From positions 3,260,226 through 3,324,225 of the forward strand of contig PCDI01000004.1 of the NCBI GenBank assembly GCA_002778195.1: a stretch of DNA of 64,000 nucleotides, given 5' to 3'. Positions 11,767 to 24,382 of the stretch are shown in pieces. The position numbers were made by a program, and so were the translations under genes. How positions within the stretch are numbered: position 1 is the stretch's first letter; the number at the start of each line of letters is the position of its first letter. The notes beneath the pieces were generated by a model. It was not told the DNA's origin. It saw nothing but the letters and a program-made list of their open reading frames with translations, and searched no databases. The DNA is from Raffaelea ambrosiae. Lineage: Eukaryota; Ascomycota; Sordariomycetes; Ophiostomatales; Ophiostomataceae.

Positions 11767-12169
11767 GTACCGACTCATCCACTACAACTAAACCTATAAA
11801 ACCAATAGAGAGGCCCAACATATTTATCTCACTGTATTAGCGGCTCTGCTGTTTCGAACCGCTTCTCAATAGTTGATTTTTAATTAGAATACATTAAAAG
11901 ACACCGAGGATACGAAAATGCACCATTAAAATCATTCAAATAGATATCATTAAAAAGCGAGGTTTCAGTGATAGAATATTTAATCTCCTAAATTTTGAAC
12001 AATCACTTGAGTTCAGAAACTGACAATTAATATGCAGTGTATTTTCCCTTCATTCTCTACCGGAAGATTAGATATCGTGGTTATTCCAGATTCTGCTTTG
12101 TTGTCGTTGAAGTCCACAATAGTCTTGGACTTATATATAGATTTATGAATGACTTTAACCAATCAAGTG
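11767..12169. other. AT-rich intergenic stretch
   Basis: About 400 bp between the BTB-like gene and the tRNA. It is much richer in A and T than the rest of the window, with runs of TTAAT and ATTAAAA. I see no gene in it. Confidence 0.5.
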
Positions 12170-12241
12170 GGTCCAGTGGCCAAATGGCAAGGCGCTTGGC
12201 TACGAACCAAGAGATTGCAGGTTCGATCCCTGCCTGGATCG
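12170..12241 (+). tRNA. tRNA-Arg (anticodon ACG)
   Basis: A complete 72-nt cloverleaf without intron. The acceptor stem GGTCCAG pairs with CTGGATC (one G-U), with discriminator G at 12241. The D arm is GCC...GGC. The anticodon stem CTTGG/CCAAG holds the loop CTACGAA with ACG at 12202-12204. The T arm is GCAGG-TTCGATC-CCTGC. T runs at 12250-12254 and 12259-12264 fit RNA polymerase III termination. After A34 is edited to inosine it would read CGU, CGC and CGA. Confidence 0.95.
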
Positions 12242-15200
12242 AAATTAAATTTTTGCTGTTTTTTACAAAGCTTTTTTGTTTCTGTCTTCTTTTCTATTGT
12301 AGATTCTCTTGTCTTCTTTTTTTGAGCACTTCCCTTCTTCTCTTCCTTTCTTCTCTCTATTTTTTGGGGAAATTATGTCTTCCTTTTACCTTTATGCCCC
12401 GAGCCTTTTTTACTGCTTCTGATGGCATCCTTTACATTGAAAGAAATGCAACTAACCTTGCTATTCGCATCTACGACAGTGGCCAGATATCGACTCTATA
12501 ACTAATCACCAAAACTAATGCACTCTTGTGATTTAGAATATACTCAGAGACCTTACTTAAGAAGAAAGAAGAATATCTAGCACAACTCCCCTCTTCTCTG
12601 TGGAGAATTGGCCATCTATGAAGGCCGATATTTCCCCGCCGATCATACTTCTCATCTTGCACTTCCGCCCCCTCTCCGTCGTCCGTCCGAGGAGGCTGCC
12701 TTGGGGTAACTGCGTAGAACGCTTCAGAGGCAGAAGGGCATATGCATATATTCATAGAGTAGCCGTCATAGCCGGAAGGTGCGCTTGCGTGCTGGCTGAC
12801 CAGCCACGCCGGGGATCCCCTTGGCCGTGCCCTTAGCTGTGGGCGTTTTGATTCTTTCGTCACCTGTCACTCCATGCGCCCTCAACTACCCCGAAGACGG
12901 CGTCATGTAGTTTCCTCTTTTTCTTTTCTTTTTTTCTTCCCTTTTTTCTCCCCCCCTGAGTTCCTCTTGAGATGTGTACGACGGCAACTGTACTCCCTGT
13001 CTCTGTCTCTGTCTCTCTCTTTCAGACATCCAGACACCTCTGTTCGCCGAATCCCGTGCATTGGTAATACTTCGAAAAGGACGGACTTGGACCATCCTAC
13101 ATCCGGGTTCATGGATCCAAAGTTCTTGATCACACACAGTCCAAAAATACCGACACGTTGCTGACAACAAAAGAAGATGACTCGTACGATGTACCACCAT
13201 CATTGCTGGCAAGGGATTCTGTCCTTTCTGCAACCATATGCCCACTTTTATATGAAAGCACCCTGTGCCAGTTCCGCGATAGCGCAGTGAACGGAACACT
13301 TTGTAGAAACACACGCAAAGGGACTACATTTTAGTAGAAATTGTGGTTGGGCCTCGGGAATTTGCTCTGTGAGATGCAGGAGGTGTCTCTAATCCTTCCA
13401 CCACCAAGACACAAGATAACTTCTTCTGGATGCAGGTGAAGACAGCAAAGAGGTCATCTCCACACCCTCCTTATCACCTACCCCAGAAAGGAGCCGTAGA
13501 ATCGCGAGGCCTTCAACAACTCTGTACATGGCGGGTACGTAACAACGAAAAGAGGGGGGATATTTGTAAGAACTACATGACTATTTCTCCGCATTTAGGA
13601 AGACTAGCGCCCGCTGCTAAGAGTCTCCTCGCAAGTCAGAATGCGGAGGAGTGGGTTTGGTGTGTGTACTTGCGTGTGTCTGTTTTTAACCATGGGGACT
13701 TCCCCAGATTTTCTTGCTTCTCGCACTCACAAGATCTTGGGATCATGGGATCGGACTACTCGTACGTACTTTTCTCAAGACCCGTCAAGTTGACTCGTCC
13801 GCGACAGCAGCCGATGATAACGTGAAGGGGAACGACAAACTGCCGCTGATAACGAATCACGGCCAATGCTCGTAGTCAGCAACTGGCAGGGATAAACGCA
13901 TTATCTTGTGAGACGTGGGAGACGGTTGGTGGTGCGGGATCGCATGACCTGCCAGCGGGATTGCAAGAAAAATGATGCAAAGCTCGGTGTTGGCGCCACG
14001 GGCTGTGATGTACTAGACAGCGGGGGCGAGACGAGAAGGGGTGGTTGAGGGAGACACAGCCAAGGAAGGGTTACGCTGGTAGACGGACGCACGAGTAGAA
14101 AAAATAGTGAACGTCGTATGTAGGGAATAGACATCGGAGACAGAAGAAAGAAATATGGAGCGGAAAATGGATGGACAAGATATACAGAGAAGACACAAAG
14201 AAAGAGGGTCAAACCACGACCAGGATCAGAAGCGGCAAGGACGTTGCAGCTGCAGCCTGGGCACGCAGACAAAAGGTACATAGTAACTAATAATATGTCT
14301 TGGCCCATATGCCGTGCGGCAGACAAGACGAATACGAGCCAGAGTATCTTGCCTTGTAAAAAAAGAACGAAGCAGAGATGGGGGCGAGCAAAAGTGTGCA
14401 AGAGTGTGCCAATCTCCGGCAAGACAAAAAGCTGATTTTATCCTCTGCTATCCATTGGATGGTAGGCAATCTACGTCAAGACGCGCTCTTATTAACGGTC
14501 GCTGCAGCTGTGCCGTTGCAACATCGCGACACTCGGCCATGCACTAGCCAGCGCCACGATCCAATGGGATCGAGGGGGTTTATGAAGGTTGGCGAAGGGA
14601 GGGGGGTGGGAAGGGGAGTCTTATGGGCTGTTGTATTGAGGAGAAACCGAACAATCGAGGTGAGATGGCGTTGGGTCGAAACGAGTTTGTCGGGCAGGGC
14701 GGCAGACATAGCAGGCAGGTGATGCAGATCGTTGCTGTTCTGTTGGGGGGGGGGGGGTGATGAGAATGTTGTCATGAAGATGAAGTGTTGAGAAGTTGAG
14801 TTGACGAAACGAGCAACAGAGCAAAAGTGTTGAGATGCCCGGCCAGGTGCGGTCGAGAACGACCGTGCAATGCGCTGTCTGTCCGAGGAACGGAACACAG
14901 ATGCAACAGGGGCAGACACGGCTCACTGCAGATAGCGAGAAGCCAGATGCAAACGAGATGATAGCGGTGAGGCATACTATGTAGTTAGCAAGCTGAATCC
15001 AGCAAGCCAACCCTGTTCCCAAGATCATAGAGATATATCGAAGATGATAATACCCCGCAAACCCGCCTCATTGGGTGGCCCAGGTGAGGTCTTGGCGCAT
15101 TGGCCTAGTGGTGACGTTGGCCACACAGGCTTGCCTATTTGAGAGAGCAAGATAGGCAGACGACAAGAGAAAGCTGTGATGCAGGAGAAAAGACACAGTT

Positions 15201-17290
15201 TCTTTTCTGCCCCCCCCCCTTTCTGAGTGTCAACCCCAGGCAAGATGCCACCCCCACCAAGTCGGCGCCGGGGTGGTATCTGCGCTCCAACGACTGGTGG
15301 GTGGCGAATTTCTGTGCTTCGGTGCGGTTCTTCTTCTTCTTTTGCTGCTGTTTGGCTGGACTCGATGACAGCCAATGGACGAGTCCACCGGCGTCGCGCC
15401 CTATTGGCTGTTCTCGTGCTGGGGATGCCACACCCATCCCTGGCCTGGCTGTGTCCACAAGGAGCAGATGGACCAAGCAAGCATCGCCATGCAGCTGGCT
15501 GCAGCAAAACGCCCGCTAAGACTCCGCACTAGCCCCATAACCCTACCCCATAGAAGAAGAAGGGGTAGAACTGCGAGGAGAAGTGGCGGCCACACAAAGG
15601 AGCCACATGCACGCCTGGCCGCATGCTTTTTGTCCGTGGACAGTCGTCGGCCTTGTTGTCTTTGTCCGTGGCGTGCTGGCTTTTCTGGCCTTGCTGACCC
15701 CTCGGACCAGCTGTTGGTCCACTCTGGTCCACTCTCGCCCGCTTTGAAGCCCTCGATAGTCGCGTTCTCTCGAGGTCTTTCTGTGTGCTTTTGCACATGT
15801 GAAAGGCAGCCACCGTTTTAGCGCCACGAAGATGCTGTTGGGTCCTTTTTTCTCTTTTTTTTTCTTACCTCGCGGCCGGCCAGCGACAGACAGGCCGCGT
15901 GTGTCGTATTCGATGCTGCCCTCCTGTTCTGCTGTAGTCTGTTATCCTGTCTTGTTGCCTTCTATTCTTCTTGGACGTGTTTGTGTGTGACGTTAATCTG
16001 TGGTGACTGCACCCCAATTCTCCTATATTAGCGGTGTCCCGCTCCCCCCCCCCCCCCCGTTCTCGAATTCTTGTGTCTGAGGAAGGAGCGGCGGCACACA
16101 GCAAACAAAGAGAGTATCCAAGAAGGAAGGAACACAGTCAGCTGCTGTTAAGCTACTTCTCTCCCTGGCACTCTTCCTCGCATCCAAACGCTCCTTCCCT
16201 CAGGTTCAGTCTTTGTGTGCTGCTGCCTTGCCGCTCCTGCCTGCTCCTGTGCTGGTCGCTCTTTCCCTCCGATCTCGCCACGACCGCGGCGACTGCTCCA
16301 CACCGACGTCACAGCAGCAAAGCCCATTTGTAAAGTGATTCTGCAGAGCCTCTCTCTGGACTGCCTCCATTCCAGCACAAGCAGGGCATCCAAAACACGC
16401 AAAAACACACAAAACACGCAGACAACCAAAAACACCCCTGGCCCAACCCCGACAAACCCCCCTCAGACGACCCGTGGCGCTCTCCAAATCGGCGTTGCAT
16501 CCTGCCACGGGCTCTGCGTTCCCCACAGCACCACTCGCAAGGGCGCCCTCGCAGCAACCACCACGAGTGCCTCGCCTGGATCGGCAGCACTACATTGGGG
16601 TCCCCCAGACCAACATCGAATCATCCATCATCCCATTCCCCGCTTTCTGGCGTCCTGGTGCTCTGGGTGCTTACACTGGTCCAGCGAGTTCGCTCTGCCC
16701 CTATAACTGCTGTGCCCGCTATCTGCCCCTCCCTTCGCCCCAGCACAACGACGCAAGACGCAAGAACACCGCGGCATCTCACCAACACATCGACATCCCA
16801 GAACTTTCCAGAGACACCTGAAGGCAGACCACTCTGATACTCGCCGCGGAATCTGTGCCTTGCCGACGGCCCATCTGCCAGTCTTCGAACAATTCTCAAA
16901 CCGCTCCTGCACGGCATCGGTCGATTGGACCCTGCAGACTGCAGCCAGAATTACACCGTACAACAACAGCATCATACAGCGCGCACCTGCACAGCCCGAG
17001 ATCGAAGTCCCGTCATCGCTCCCTGTCGAACCACTTCTGCGGCCAAAACAGCCCACCAAGACCGGTCAGAGCGTCCCCGTGGGCGTCGCCATCGCTCCTC
17101 CCGCTGCAGCTAGAGCCGGCCTGTGGCAACGCTGCCCCCCAATCCTGCGTGATCTCGATCTCGGGACACCTATTGCCGCACAGCCTGTGCGTGCTTCCTC
17201 GGCTGAGTCGCCCTCGTTTCTTGGGCTTCTGCGTCGTATAAATTAAAGGCCACCCCACGTTTTGCGCCTCCACGGACCCCCCTCTTCACA
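12242..17290. other. 5-kb intergenic region without a supported gene
   Basis: The open frames here have no protein-like composition. Features seen: a (GT)CTCTGTCTCT run near 13000, poly-G at 14747-14757, poly-C at 15212 and 16046, and a pyrimidine-rich stretch from 15800 that could be promoter and leader of the gene at 17291. The frames at 16855-17246 just upstream of that gene are open but look like leader sequence. Confidence 0.5.
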
Positions 17291-17824
17291 ATGGCAAACG
17301 AAAACCAAACCCAGACCGCCGACATGTCCTTCAACCGACGCAGTTCCGTCACCTCGGCGGCCCTCAGCAATCTCTTCCGCAGCAATTCCACCTCCAACCC
17401 ATCGACTTCCACTTCCACTGGCACACCCATTTTTCCGGGCCCCATTACCTCGGCTGCCCTCGACCAGAACCGTCGCCGCCGCCTGTCCATCGCCACCACC
17501 ACAGCCCTCGGCCTGTCTGGCGCCTCGCCTGTGAGCGCTGGTGCCGCTGTTCCCGGCCAGGCCGGCGCCCCGGCCGCAAGTCTGCGCCGCGCCAGCATGT
17601 CCACCGCGTCGTCGTGGTCCGAGGCCATTGACGAGAACGCCATTGATGAGGACGACGGCCCGCCGCGCGCCACGCCCACGTCGCCCTTTGCCCGTCGCAT
17701 GAGCTTCGGCGCCCAGGCCATGCGCAGCATCCGCGGACCTGGCGGAGCTAGTCCCGGCGCCTCCTCTGGTAGGCCGCGCTCCATCTTCTCTAGTACTACC
17801 GCTGCCGGCGCTGGGAAACACCAG

Positions 17825-17859
<35 letters not shown>

Positions 17860-18448
17860 CCTGCCTATCTCTCCCTCTGTCTCCTCTTCTGGTTCGCGCT
17901 CACACCCCTCTCCCGCGGCTGGCAGCATTGCTACTACCACTGCCACCGCTGCGTCTGCTTCTTCTGCTTCTGCTGCCTCTACAACCTCTTCCTCCTATGC
18001 CCATACTTCCACGCCGTCACCACGCACCACCTCGTCCCCCTTCTCCCCCCCTTCCTCGTCGTCTGTCACATCCAGGACAAGCTTCTCCGCGCACAGTCCC
18101 AGAACTGCTTCTGACAAGTTCTTTCTCCCCGTTGCTCGTACAGACCAAGGGTACAATTGGTCTGAGCAGCTTAGATCGCGTGCCGAAAGCACCGTGGCCC
18201 ACGGCCAGCGTGCATCGTTCTCCTTTGGCTCGGGCTCGGGCAGCTCGCCGCCGCGCCACAGCCTCTTTGGCGGCGCTGCGGCGGGTGGCGGCCTTGGCAT
18301 CGGCGGCGGTGTCGGCCACGACAGGGCCAAGTCTGTCTCGGAACCCCCCGCTCCTGCTCCAGCCGCGCCGCGGCCGCGCCGGAATTCACGGCCCAAGCCG
18401 GATCACTTCCAAGAGAGGATTCTCAAGGGTGACTTTTACATGGACTGA
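17291..18448 (+). CDS. Ser-rich protein of unknown function
   Basis: A single exon of 385 residues starting at ATG 17291 (context TTCACAATGGC). It is rich in Ser, Ala and Pro and likely disordered, with a CAG-encoded poly-Gln run near residue 180. Short ordered-looking motifs stand out: NRRRRLSIATTTALGLSG, a FARRMSFGAQAMRSIRG block, YNWSEQLRSRAES, and the C-terminal tail FQERILKGDFYMD. Several RRxS/RxxS sites could be phosphorylated by basophilic kinases. I recall similar tails in uncharacterised proteins of other filamentous ascomycetes, but I cannot name a function. There is no signal peptide or membrane segment. Confidence 0.8.
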
Positions 18449-19660
18449 GGTCCTATTCACCCTACTATTTTTATTCATACCTTACTTGACTTAACGACAC
18501 ATTGTATGCAACCATTCACGCACTTGCGGAACCATTTGAACTATTTCATACCACTTCATACCATATATTATGGACCATTTCACGCCAACCATCAGCGTCA
18601 CGAACGAGACACGACTTTCGCTTAGCATATTGCGAATTTATGCTCTGCTTTGATTTTCACATTTCACCAATTTTCCGATTTTACGTTTTTATCTTTGTTT
18701 ACTTCTATTTATTGGACGGTGGAGAAAACGGCGTTCAACGAAACGATAAAAAACTTGTACTGCACGAAAGAGACAGGGGAAACAAGGGAACTGTCTGGAA
18801 TATGCAATGGCGTTACTACTTTTTTTGGTCTGTTTCGACCATCAGTGGGTATTTCATTTGTTTATTCTCCGTCTCAATTTCATCGGCTGGGCTGGGACCC
18901 TCAACACAACGAGACTTTTTTTCCTATCCTCGTTGTCTTGCAACGGCGTTTTTGGGTGTGGGGAACGGGCTGGGAGCTGCAGAATGGGTTTCAGCGCCCC
19001 AGGAGCGAACGCAAGCTGTCAACAGACCAAACTGTGATTTTTTCTTCTGGTTTCTTTCCTATGGAAAGAAAGCTGGTGCATGAGAAGATGCCAAGAAAGG
19101 GGGGGGATCATCATTCTACCCCGACTGAGAATGTCAACACAACGTGTCAGAGGACAGATCAACAGAGGAGGAATCAGGGAACACTCAAGTCTGGGTATGG
19201 GCGGGAGACAGGAGCAGGATACCAAATTTGTCTAACTACCATGGAGAGGGCAAGACGGACGTGTATGAATACGAGATGAATCCAGGGATGTTGTGTGTGG
19301 GATCTTGTGGACTGCTTTGTTTTGGTTCTTCTATCTATTTTGTTTGGGGGTTCTTCTTCGACTGGGTTTGCGGCGTCATAACGGGAAGACGGGGAATATG
19401 TTCGGCGTCAAGTAACCTTTGTGTATTCTTCTATTGAGGTACTTATCGCAACAGAATGGCAAAAAAACCTGGGATTTGATTTTCTGGCCCGAGAAGGATG
19501 GGTTCTTTTCTGGTTTGTTGCTATGCTTTAAACATCCGACTTTTGGCTATTTTGTGACTTTTGTCGTAGCTTCTCCCAAGTTTGGCGGTTTCTGACTTCT
19601 ATATCTGATCAATGTGCTTTCTACAAACCTAGAAAAGGTTGAATTATCCACCCACCTCCC
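18449..19660. other. intergenic, no gene seen
   Basis: This probably contains the 3' untranslated region of the Ser-rich gene and flanking DNA of the 5S gene. The frames at 18502-19279 are open but lack protein character. Confidence 0.5.
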
Positions 19661-19781
19661 ACGTACGGCCATAGATGCTTTGGAAAACACAGGATCCCGT
19701 CCGCTCTCCTCTTGTTAAACCAGCAATCGGCGGACTAGTAGCTGGGTCGGTGACGACCGGCGAATCCCCGCTGCTGTACGT
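19661..19781 (+). rRNA. 5S rRNA gene (divergent copy)
   Basis: About 121 nt matching the fungal 5S pattern. The ends ACGTAC and GTACGT form helix I. Inside are the TTTGGAAAACA segment, CCCGTCCGCTC, and the internal control region TAGTAGCTGGGTCGGTGACG followed by CGAATCCCCGCTGCTGTACG. A 16-T run at 19781-19796 is a strong polymerase III terminator. Compared with the usual filamentous-fungus 5S sequence there are many changes between the conserved blocks. The paired arms of helix II (GATGCTTTGG with CCAGCAATC) and helix IV (TCGGTGACGACCG) can still pair, so it may be a working variant and not a pseudogene. Dispersed single 5S genes are normal in this group. Confidence 0.85.
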
Positions 19782-20426
19782 TTTTTTTTTTTTTTTCCCG
19801 GTTTGCCTTTTATGTCCATCTCGGCGGCATTTGTCTGTCTTTCTGTCATTTCTGTCTTCTCGCGTCACTGCTAACAATTCTCGTCTGGTCTCACTCGTGG
19901 CTGCTGATTCTCGTCAACTTCGTCAAAATTGAGTAGTGAGTCTTGCCTCTTCTTCAGGATTGTTGTAATTATAGCAGGCCCAACTGTAAATGGAACAGAA
20001 CATCGAAAAGCAGAAATATGTGTGTGCGTTCAAATCCCCATGCCAAAATATGTACCATCCTCTGCCAGCAAATGCAATCATGTGTATAATATATGCAGCC
20101 TTCACCCCCGTTCGTTTCCCCCGTATAAAGTAACGCCGAGAGCTCCCCAGGGTATTATTTTTCTTTTCAAAAAGCAATACCAATAACCAACGTCGATCTC
20201 GTTTTTTCCCTTTTGTACAGTGGTGCGTCGTTCCTTCCTTTCTCTCATGTCTGTCGTACGTTCCTTCCTCTCTCTTTGAGGTAGCACGTTCCTTCCCTTT
20301 TCCAAAGCCCACCATCTGTTGAGCTGCTGGGCCCCCCAACAAATCCTTTGTGCTCCGTTTCGTCCCTCTTCAGCCCTGAACTTCACTTCTTCTTCTCTTC
20401 GAGACATCTGCTCACCCCCTTGCTCC
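19782..20426. other. intergenic, no gene seen
   Basis: About 640 bp between the 5S gene and the regulator's stop codon. It opens with the T-run terminator of the 5S gene and probably ends in the regulator's 3' untranslated region. Confidence 0.5.
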
Positions 20427-23074
20427 TTAAAATTGAAACGCCTCACCCGGTGTGCCAAACCACGGATCCATCATCAGCGTGCTTAGACCCTCGGAGATGT
20501 CCATGCCCTCAAAATTGTTGCCTGTACCGTCCGGCAGTCCACCCAACGTCAGATCCAGCGCATACTCAAAGTTGTCGCCCAGATTGAGGCTCGGATAGGT
20601 AAAGTAGTCCATGCCAGGTGTGTCCGTGACAGCTCCTGGTGGAAGGGTGCCGGGGACGACAGCCGGGGGGGGAGGTGGAGGCGGTTGCGAGCCTCGTGCG
20701 TTGCCATTCACTGTCGTGGCAGGCGGATTGACAAAGCCAGGGGCTGCCTCTTGCACAGCACCGGAAGGGTACCATTGCATGTTGTTCTGCATAGCCATCT
20801 GTGATTGCTGCTGCTGCTGCTGCTGTTGGGCAGCCTGAGCCGCAGCCGTGGCTGCCTGGTCATTGGCGGCAATTTCCGACAAGAGCTCCAATGGTGTGTT
20901 GGCTGCATAGACGGTTTGCATCGGCTGGTTCTGCGATGGGGACTGCACAGATGGCGACGCCATGGACACAGCCGATGCCGAGGCAGCAGATATGCCGGAC
21001 GGGCTGGATATTTGCGTGGGGGCTGACGATGATGTAGTAATGGCCGGTGCGCGGCCCGTGGACAGAAACGTCGACGATGGCAGATACAGCGGCTGGCCTG
21101 CAGTTGCACCTGGTGCAGCTGCTGCCTGGTTATCTTGGGCGGCCACAGTCGACGTCGACGGTGTCCCGTCAGCATCGTTTGGCGTCTGTTGCTGCGATGA
21201 TCGATCGGTATTGGTGTCCTCCTGGCTATTGCTCGTCGTCTTGCGCCTCAAGGAGCTGTCGTTCCGGCTCAGCACATCGTACACACTCTGCGGTGCCTTT
21301 TGTGATTGCTGTTGTGGTTGTGGCGCGGCTGTTGCTGGTGTCTCACCCGGGAGGGGCAAATTGGTCTCTCCCTGGGCAGTTGCCGCTTGTGCAGCAAGGG
21401 CAACCTGGCGCTGCTTGTAAAACCATGACCGAACCATAACCAGCACGATCAGAAACTTGGCCGCCGGGCGTGACTTGTTGTCTGCCGCAGTCGCGCGAAA
21501 CTTTTCCAGCAGTGCGTTGAGGTGCTGCTCGACCTTCATGTTTTCCTTGTCGATGACTTTGCCAAGCTCGGACTGCGGCGCGGACGCGGCAAAGTACAGC
21601 TTAATCAGGACAACCATGGCGTAGGCCACACGCACAAAGGTGAAGACGGGAACACAACGCAGGCTGTCAATGTCCAGGCCCAGGAACGCATCGAAAATGC
21701 CATCAATGGCTTGCAGGCAAGCGGAAAGGGCGCCGATATGGGATGGCGTCAGAGTCGCGTCGCTGACGAGTCCCTTCGCCGGTTCACCATTGGCGCAGGC
21801 CGGGTGGAAGGTATCGTCAGTGCCGCCTTCGTTTTGCAAAGCGATCTCGTGCATATACAAATTGAGTACCTCAAAGCTCATACGCAGGGATGCTGATGGC
21901 GTGTTAGTTACTCGCACAGGGAGACGCATGGAAGACAAGGACTTCCGAAGGCAAGGAGAAGACAAGGATAACAAGGGAACGAGGAGACGAACGCAGTGAA
22001 CACTTACGCTGCAGCATAGACTGTGGAATGGACGCCTTGTAGCGAGACATTTCGCGCTCGAAACCACGCAGCGCATATTGCGTGCGAGGGTCAGCAATGC
22101 TGATCATGGCCATGGGGTCGTCCATGGAGAACTGCAGCCCGACCTCCTCCGACAGGCGGTGAGTCCAGACCAGATGGCAGAGATACTGGTCCGTCGGTGC
22201 GGCATCGGGCGACTTCTCCAGCACTTCGACGCTCTCAGTCATGAAAGACGACCATCTCAACAGGTTGGGCCGGTGCAGCGCCATGGACGTGTTGGACGTC
22301 ATGAAATAGCATGCCAGCCAGGCACGGCGGCACTCCAGACTGCACGGATCAGGAAGCGGATGCTTCTTGAACGGGTGATCCCGCCAATGGTTGATTTGCT
22401 GGTTTCTGCTGGAGGGATAAAAGAAGCCTCGGCCAGGCGTGGGTGCCGCTGCCATGGTGGCAGTGCCCTCGCTGGTGCATGGTGGTGGACCTGGCGCCTT
22501 CCCAAGTCTGCCAATTCCCAGAGTCCCGACGCCTGCGCCCATGCCGCCGGCTGGATTTGCTGGCCGCCGCCGACCGAGGCCAATCTCAATGGCCATGACA
22601 GCGGCCATGTGCACGAGTTGATAGAACTTGAGCTCCTCGAAGTGCTCGGGTGGCCAGTACCACACCACGGCAACCTGCAAAGCCTGCACCAGCTCCAGAC
22701 TCTTCTCGCCGACAACGACAATCTTTTCGGCAAAGATCTGCATTAGTTCGCGCACAAGCGCCCGTTGGGTGGCGTGCATCTCGCTGCAGGAGGCAGCCAT
22801 GAGGGCGAGGAACAGGACTGGTTTGGTCTTGCGGATCTCGGCGGCCGTGGTGCCAGCCGGGAAGATCACAGAAGGCATGTGGCGCACCATGCGGTCGTTG
22901 TAGCGCTGGAACAACTCGACAGCCTGGCCCATGGTGAGCAGGCCGCGGTCGATGATGTCGGCATACTCGGCCGACCCCAGGGCAGGCGACATGTACGACA
23001 GCGGTGTGGCCTGCGGCGTGGCTTGAGATTGCGACTGCTGCTGCTGCTGCTGCTGCTGCTGTTGTTGTTGCGCC

Positions 23075-23129
<55 letters not shown>

Positions 23130-24382
23130 GCTGCTGCTGCTGTTGTGGTTGCGCCTGTTGCTGCCGAGGGGCCGTCTGTTGCGCAGGCGACTGTTGCGAG
23201 TACGACTGTGGCTGCGCCGGGCCATGGCCGTAGCCATGGTAGTGGTTATGGTTGGCAGTGTGGTAAGGGTCTCGGCTGGACGGAGACTCGTCGCCGATGA
23301 CAGATCCTGAGCGGGAGCCGGCAAACGAGCCTTGCCGAGACCCAGCTCCACCGGTCCCTGCACCGGCCGACACAACGCCCGACGCCTCCCGCATCTCAGA
23401 AAACTTGCGCTTCTGGCCAGCCATGACCATCGGCGGCGGTGCCGTGGAATACGGACTTCGGGCTATGCTGCTGGTCGAGTACGGGCTCGACTGGGACGCG
23501 ATATTCGAGGCGGGCGGACGACCGGAAACGGACACGTGCGGTGGTGCTGTGGGAGTCATATGTGTGCCGGCCCCTTTGAATTTCCAGCCTGTTAGCTGCT
23601 GCCACTTTCTCTCTTTCTTTGTTATACGCACCCGAGGAACCCCCAACACTGGGCACACCAGCCTGGCGGGTCAGCTGCAGGCTTGCCGTTAGGGCATCGA
23701 TTTTCTTCTCGAGCTCAGCCACGCGGCTGTCTGTCTTCTTTTGTCGGCGGCGCGTCGGCTGAGTCACGATGCAGTGGCGGCCGGCTTTGGCGCAGCGGCG
23801 ACATGGCGTGTCTGGGGGAGCGTTGGGGTCCATGTCGCACCGGACCTTGAGGCCGCGGCAGGCCTCGCAGGCGCGGGGCTTTTTCACGTCGGCCTGGCCG
23901 GTACCGGGGGTTCCGGCAGCGGGTCGTGCGATGTTGTTATTGCTGGTGGCATTGGTGGTCTGGTGGTTACTTCCAGCAACAGCGGAGCCGCGGTGGGCCG
24001 TGTTGTGGGAGGGCTGCTCGGGGTCCTCCGGGACATCATCGTCATCGCCGTCGGTCGAGGAGGGAGAGTTGGCTTGGGAATCAGTAAAAGAGAGAGGGGT
24101 GTCGGCACGCAGGGTGTTGTGTCGTGGTTGAGGCGGAGGAGGAGCGAAATGGGAGGAGTGGCCAACGGTGGCAGAGCGCCTGAGGCTTTGCGGCGGACCA
24201 TTTGGAGTCGAGTTACTGGCGCCGCCGCCGCCGCCGCTGCTGCTGTTGCTGCTGTTGTTGTTCGTGATGGGAGACGGGACGGGATAGGTGCCTCGTCGTT
24301 CAACCTCGGAGCCAGCCGCGGATGACGACGACAGCAGGGCGGGCGCCTCTGGCCGCAAGTTGGCCAGGGCCGACGAGCTCAT
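20427..24382 (-). CDS. large Zn2Cys6 transcription factor
   Basis: Three exons, 24382..23632, 23573..22008 and 21892..20427, give 1260 residues. Intron 1 (23631..23574) is GTGCGT to CTAAC...CAAAG. Intron 2 (22007..21893) is GTAAGT to CTAAC...ATCAG. Both keep frame. The Zn2Cys6 cluster near residues 170-207 has spacing C-x2-C-x6-C-x11-C-x2-C-x6-C. A basic run and a heptad-like helix (VAELEKKIDALTASLQ) follow and probably dimerise. Exon 2 carries long Gln tracts (about residues 388-430) and then the middle homology region. The C-terminus is acidic and Ser/Gln/Pro-rich, as in activation domains. It resembles the Pdr1/War1/Leu3 style of regulator in layout, but I cannot name the orthologue. No obvious target gene adjoins. 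Confidence 0.88.

Noticed and set aside
11767..12169. RIP-mutated transposon remnant
   Set aside because: The stretch is AT-rich, but I see no terminal repeats, target-site duplication or transposase or reverse-transcriptase-like frame; no mobile element is supported anywhere in the window.
15097..15125. tRNA 5'-half-like sequence (GGCGCATTGGCCTAGTGGT)
   Set aside because: No anticodon arm or T arm follows within tRNA distance.
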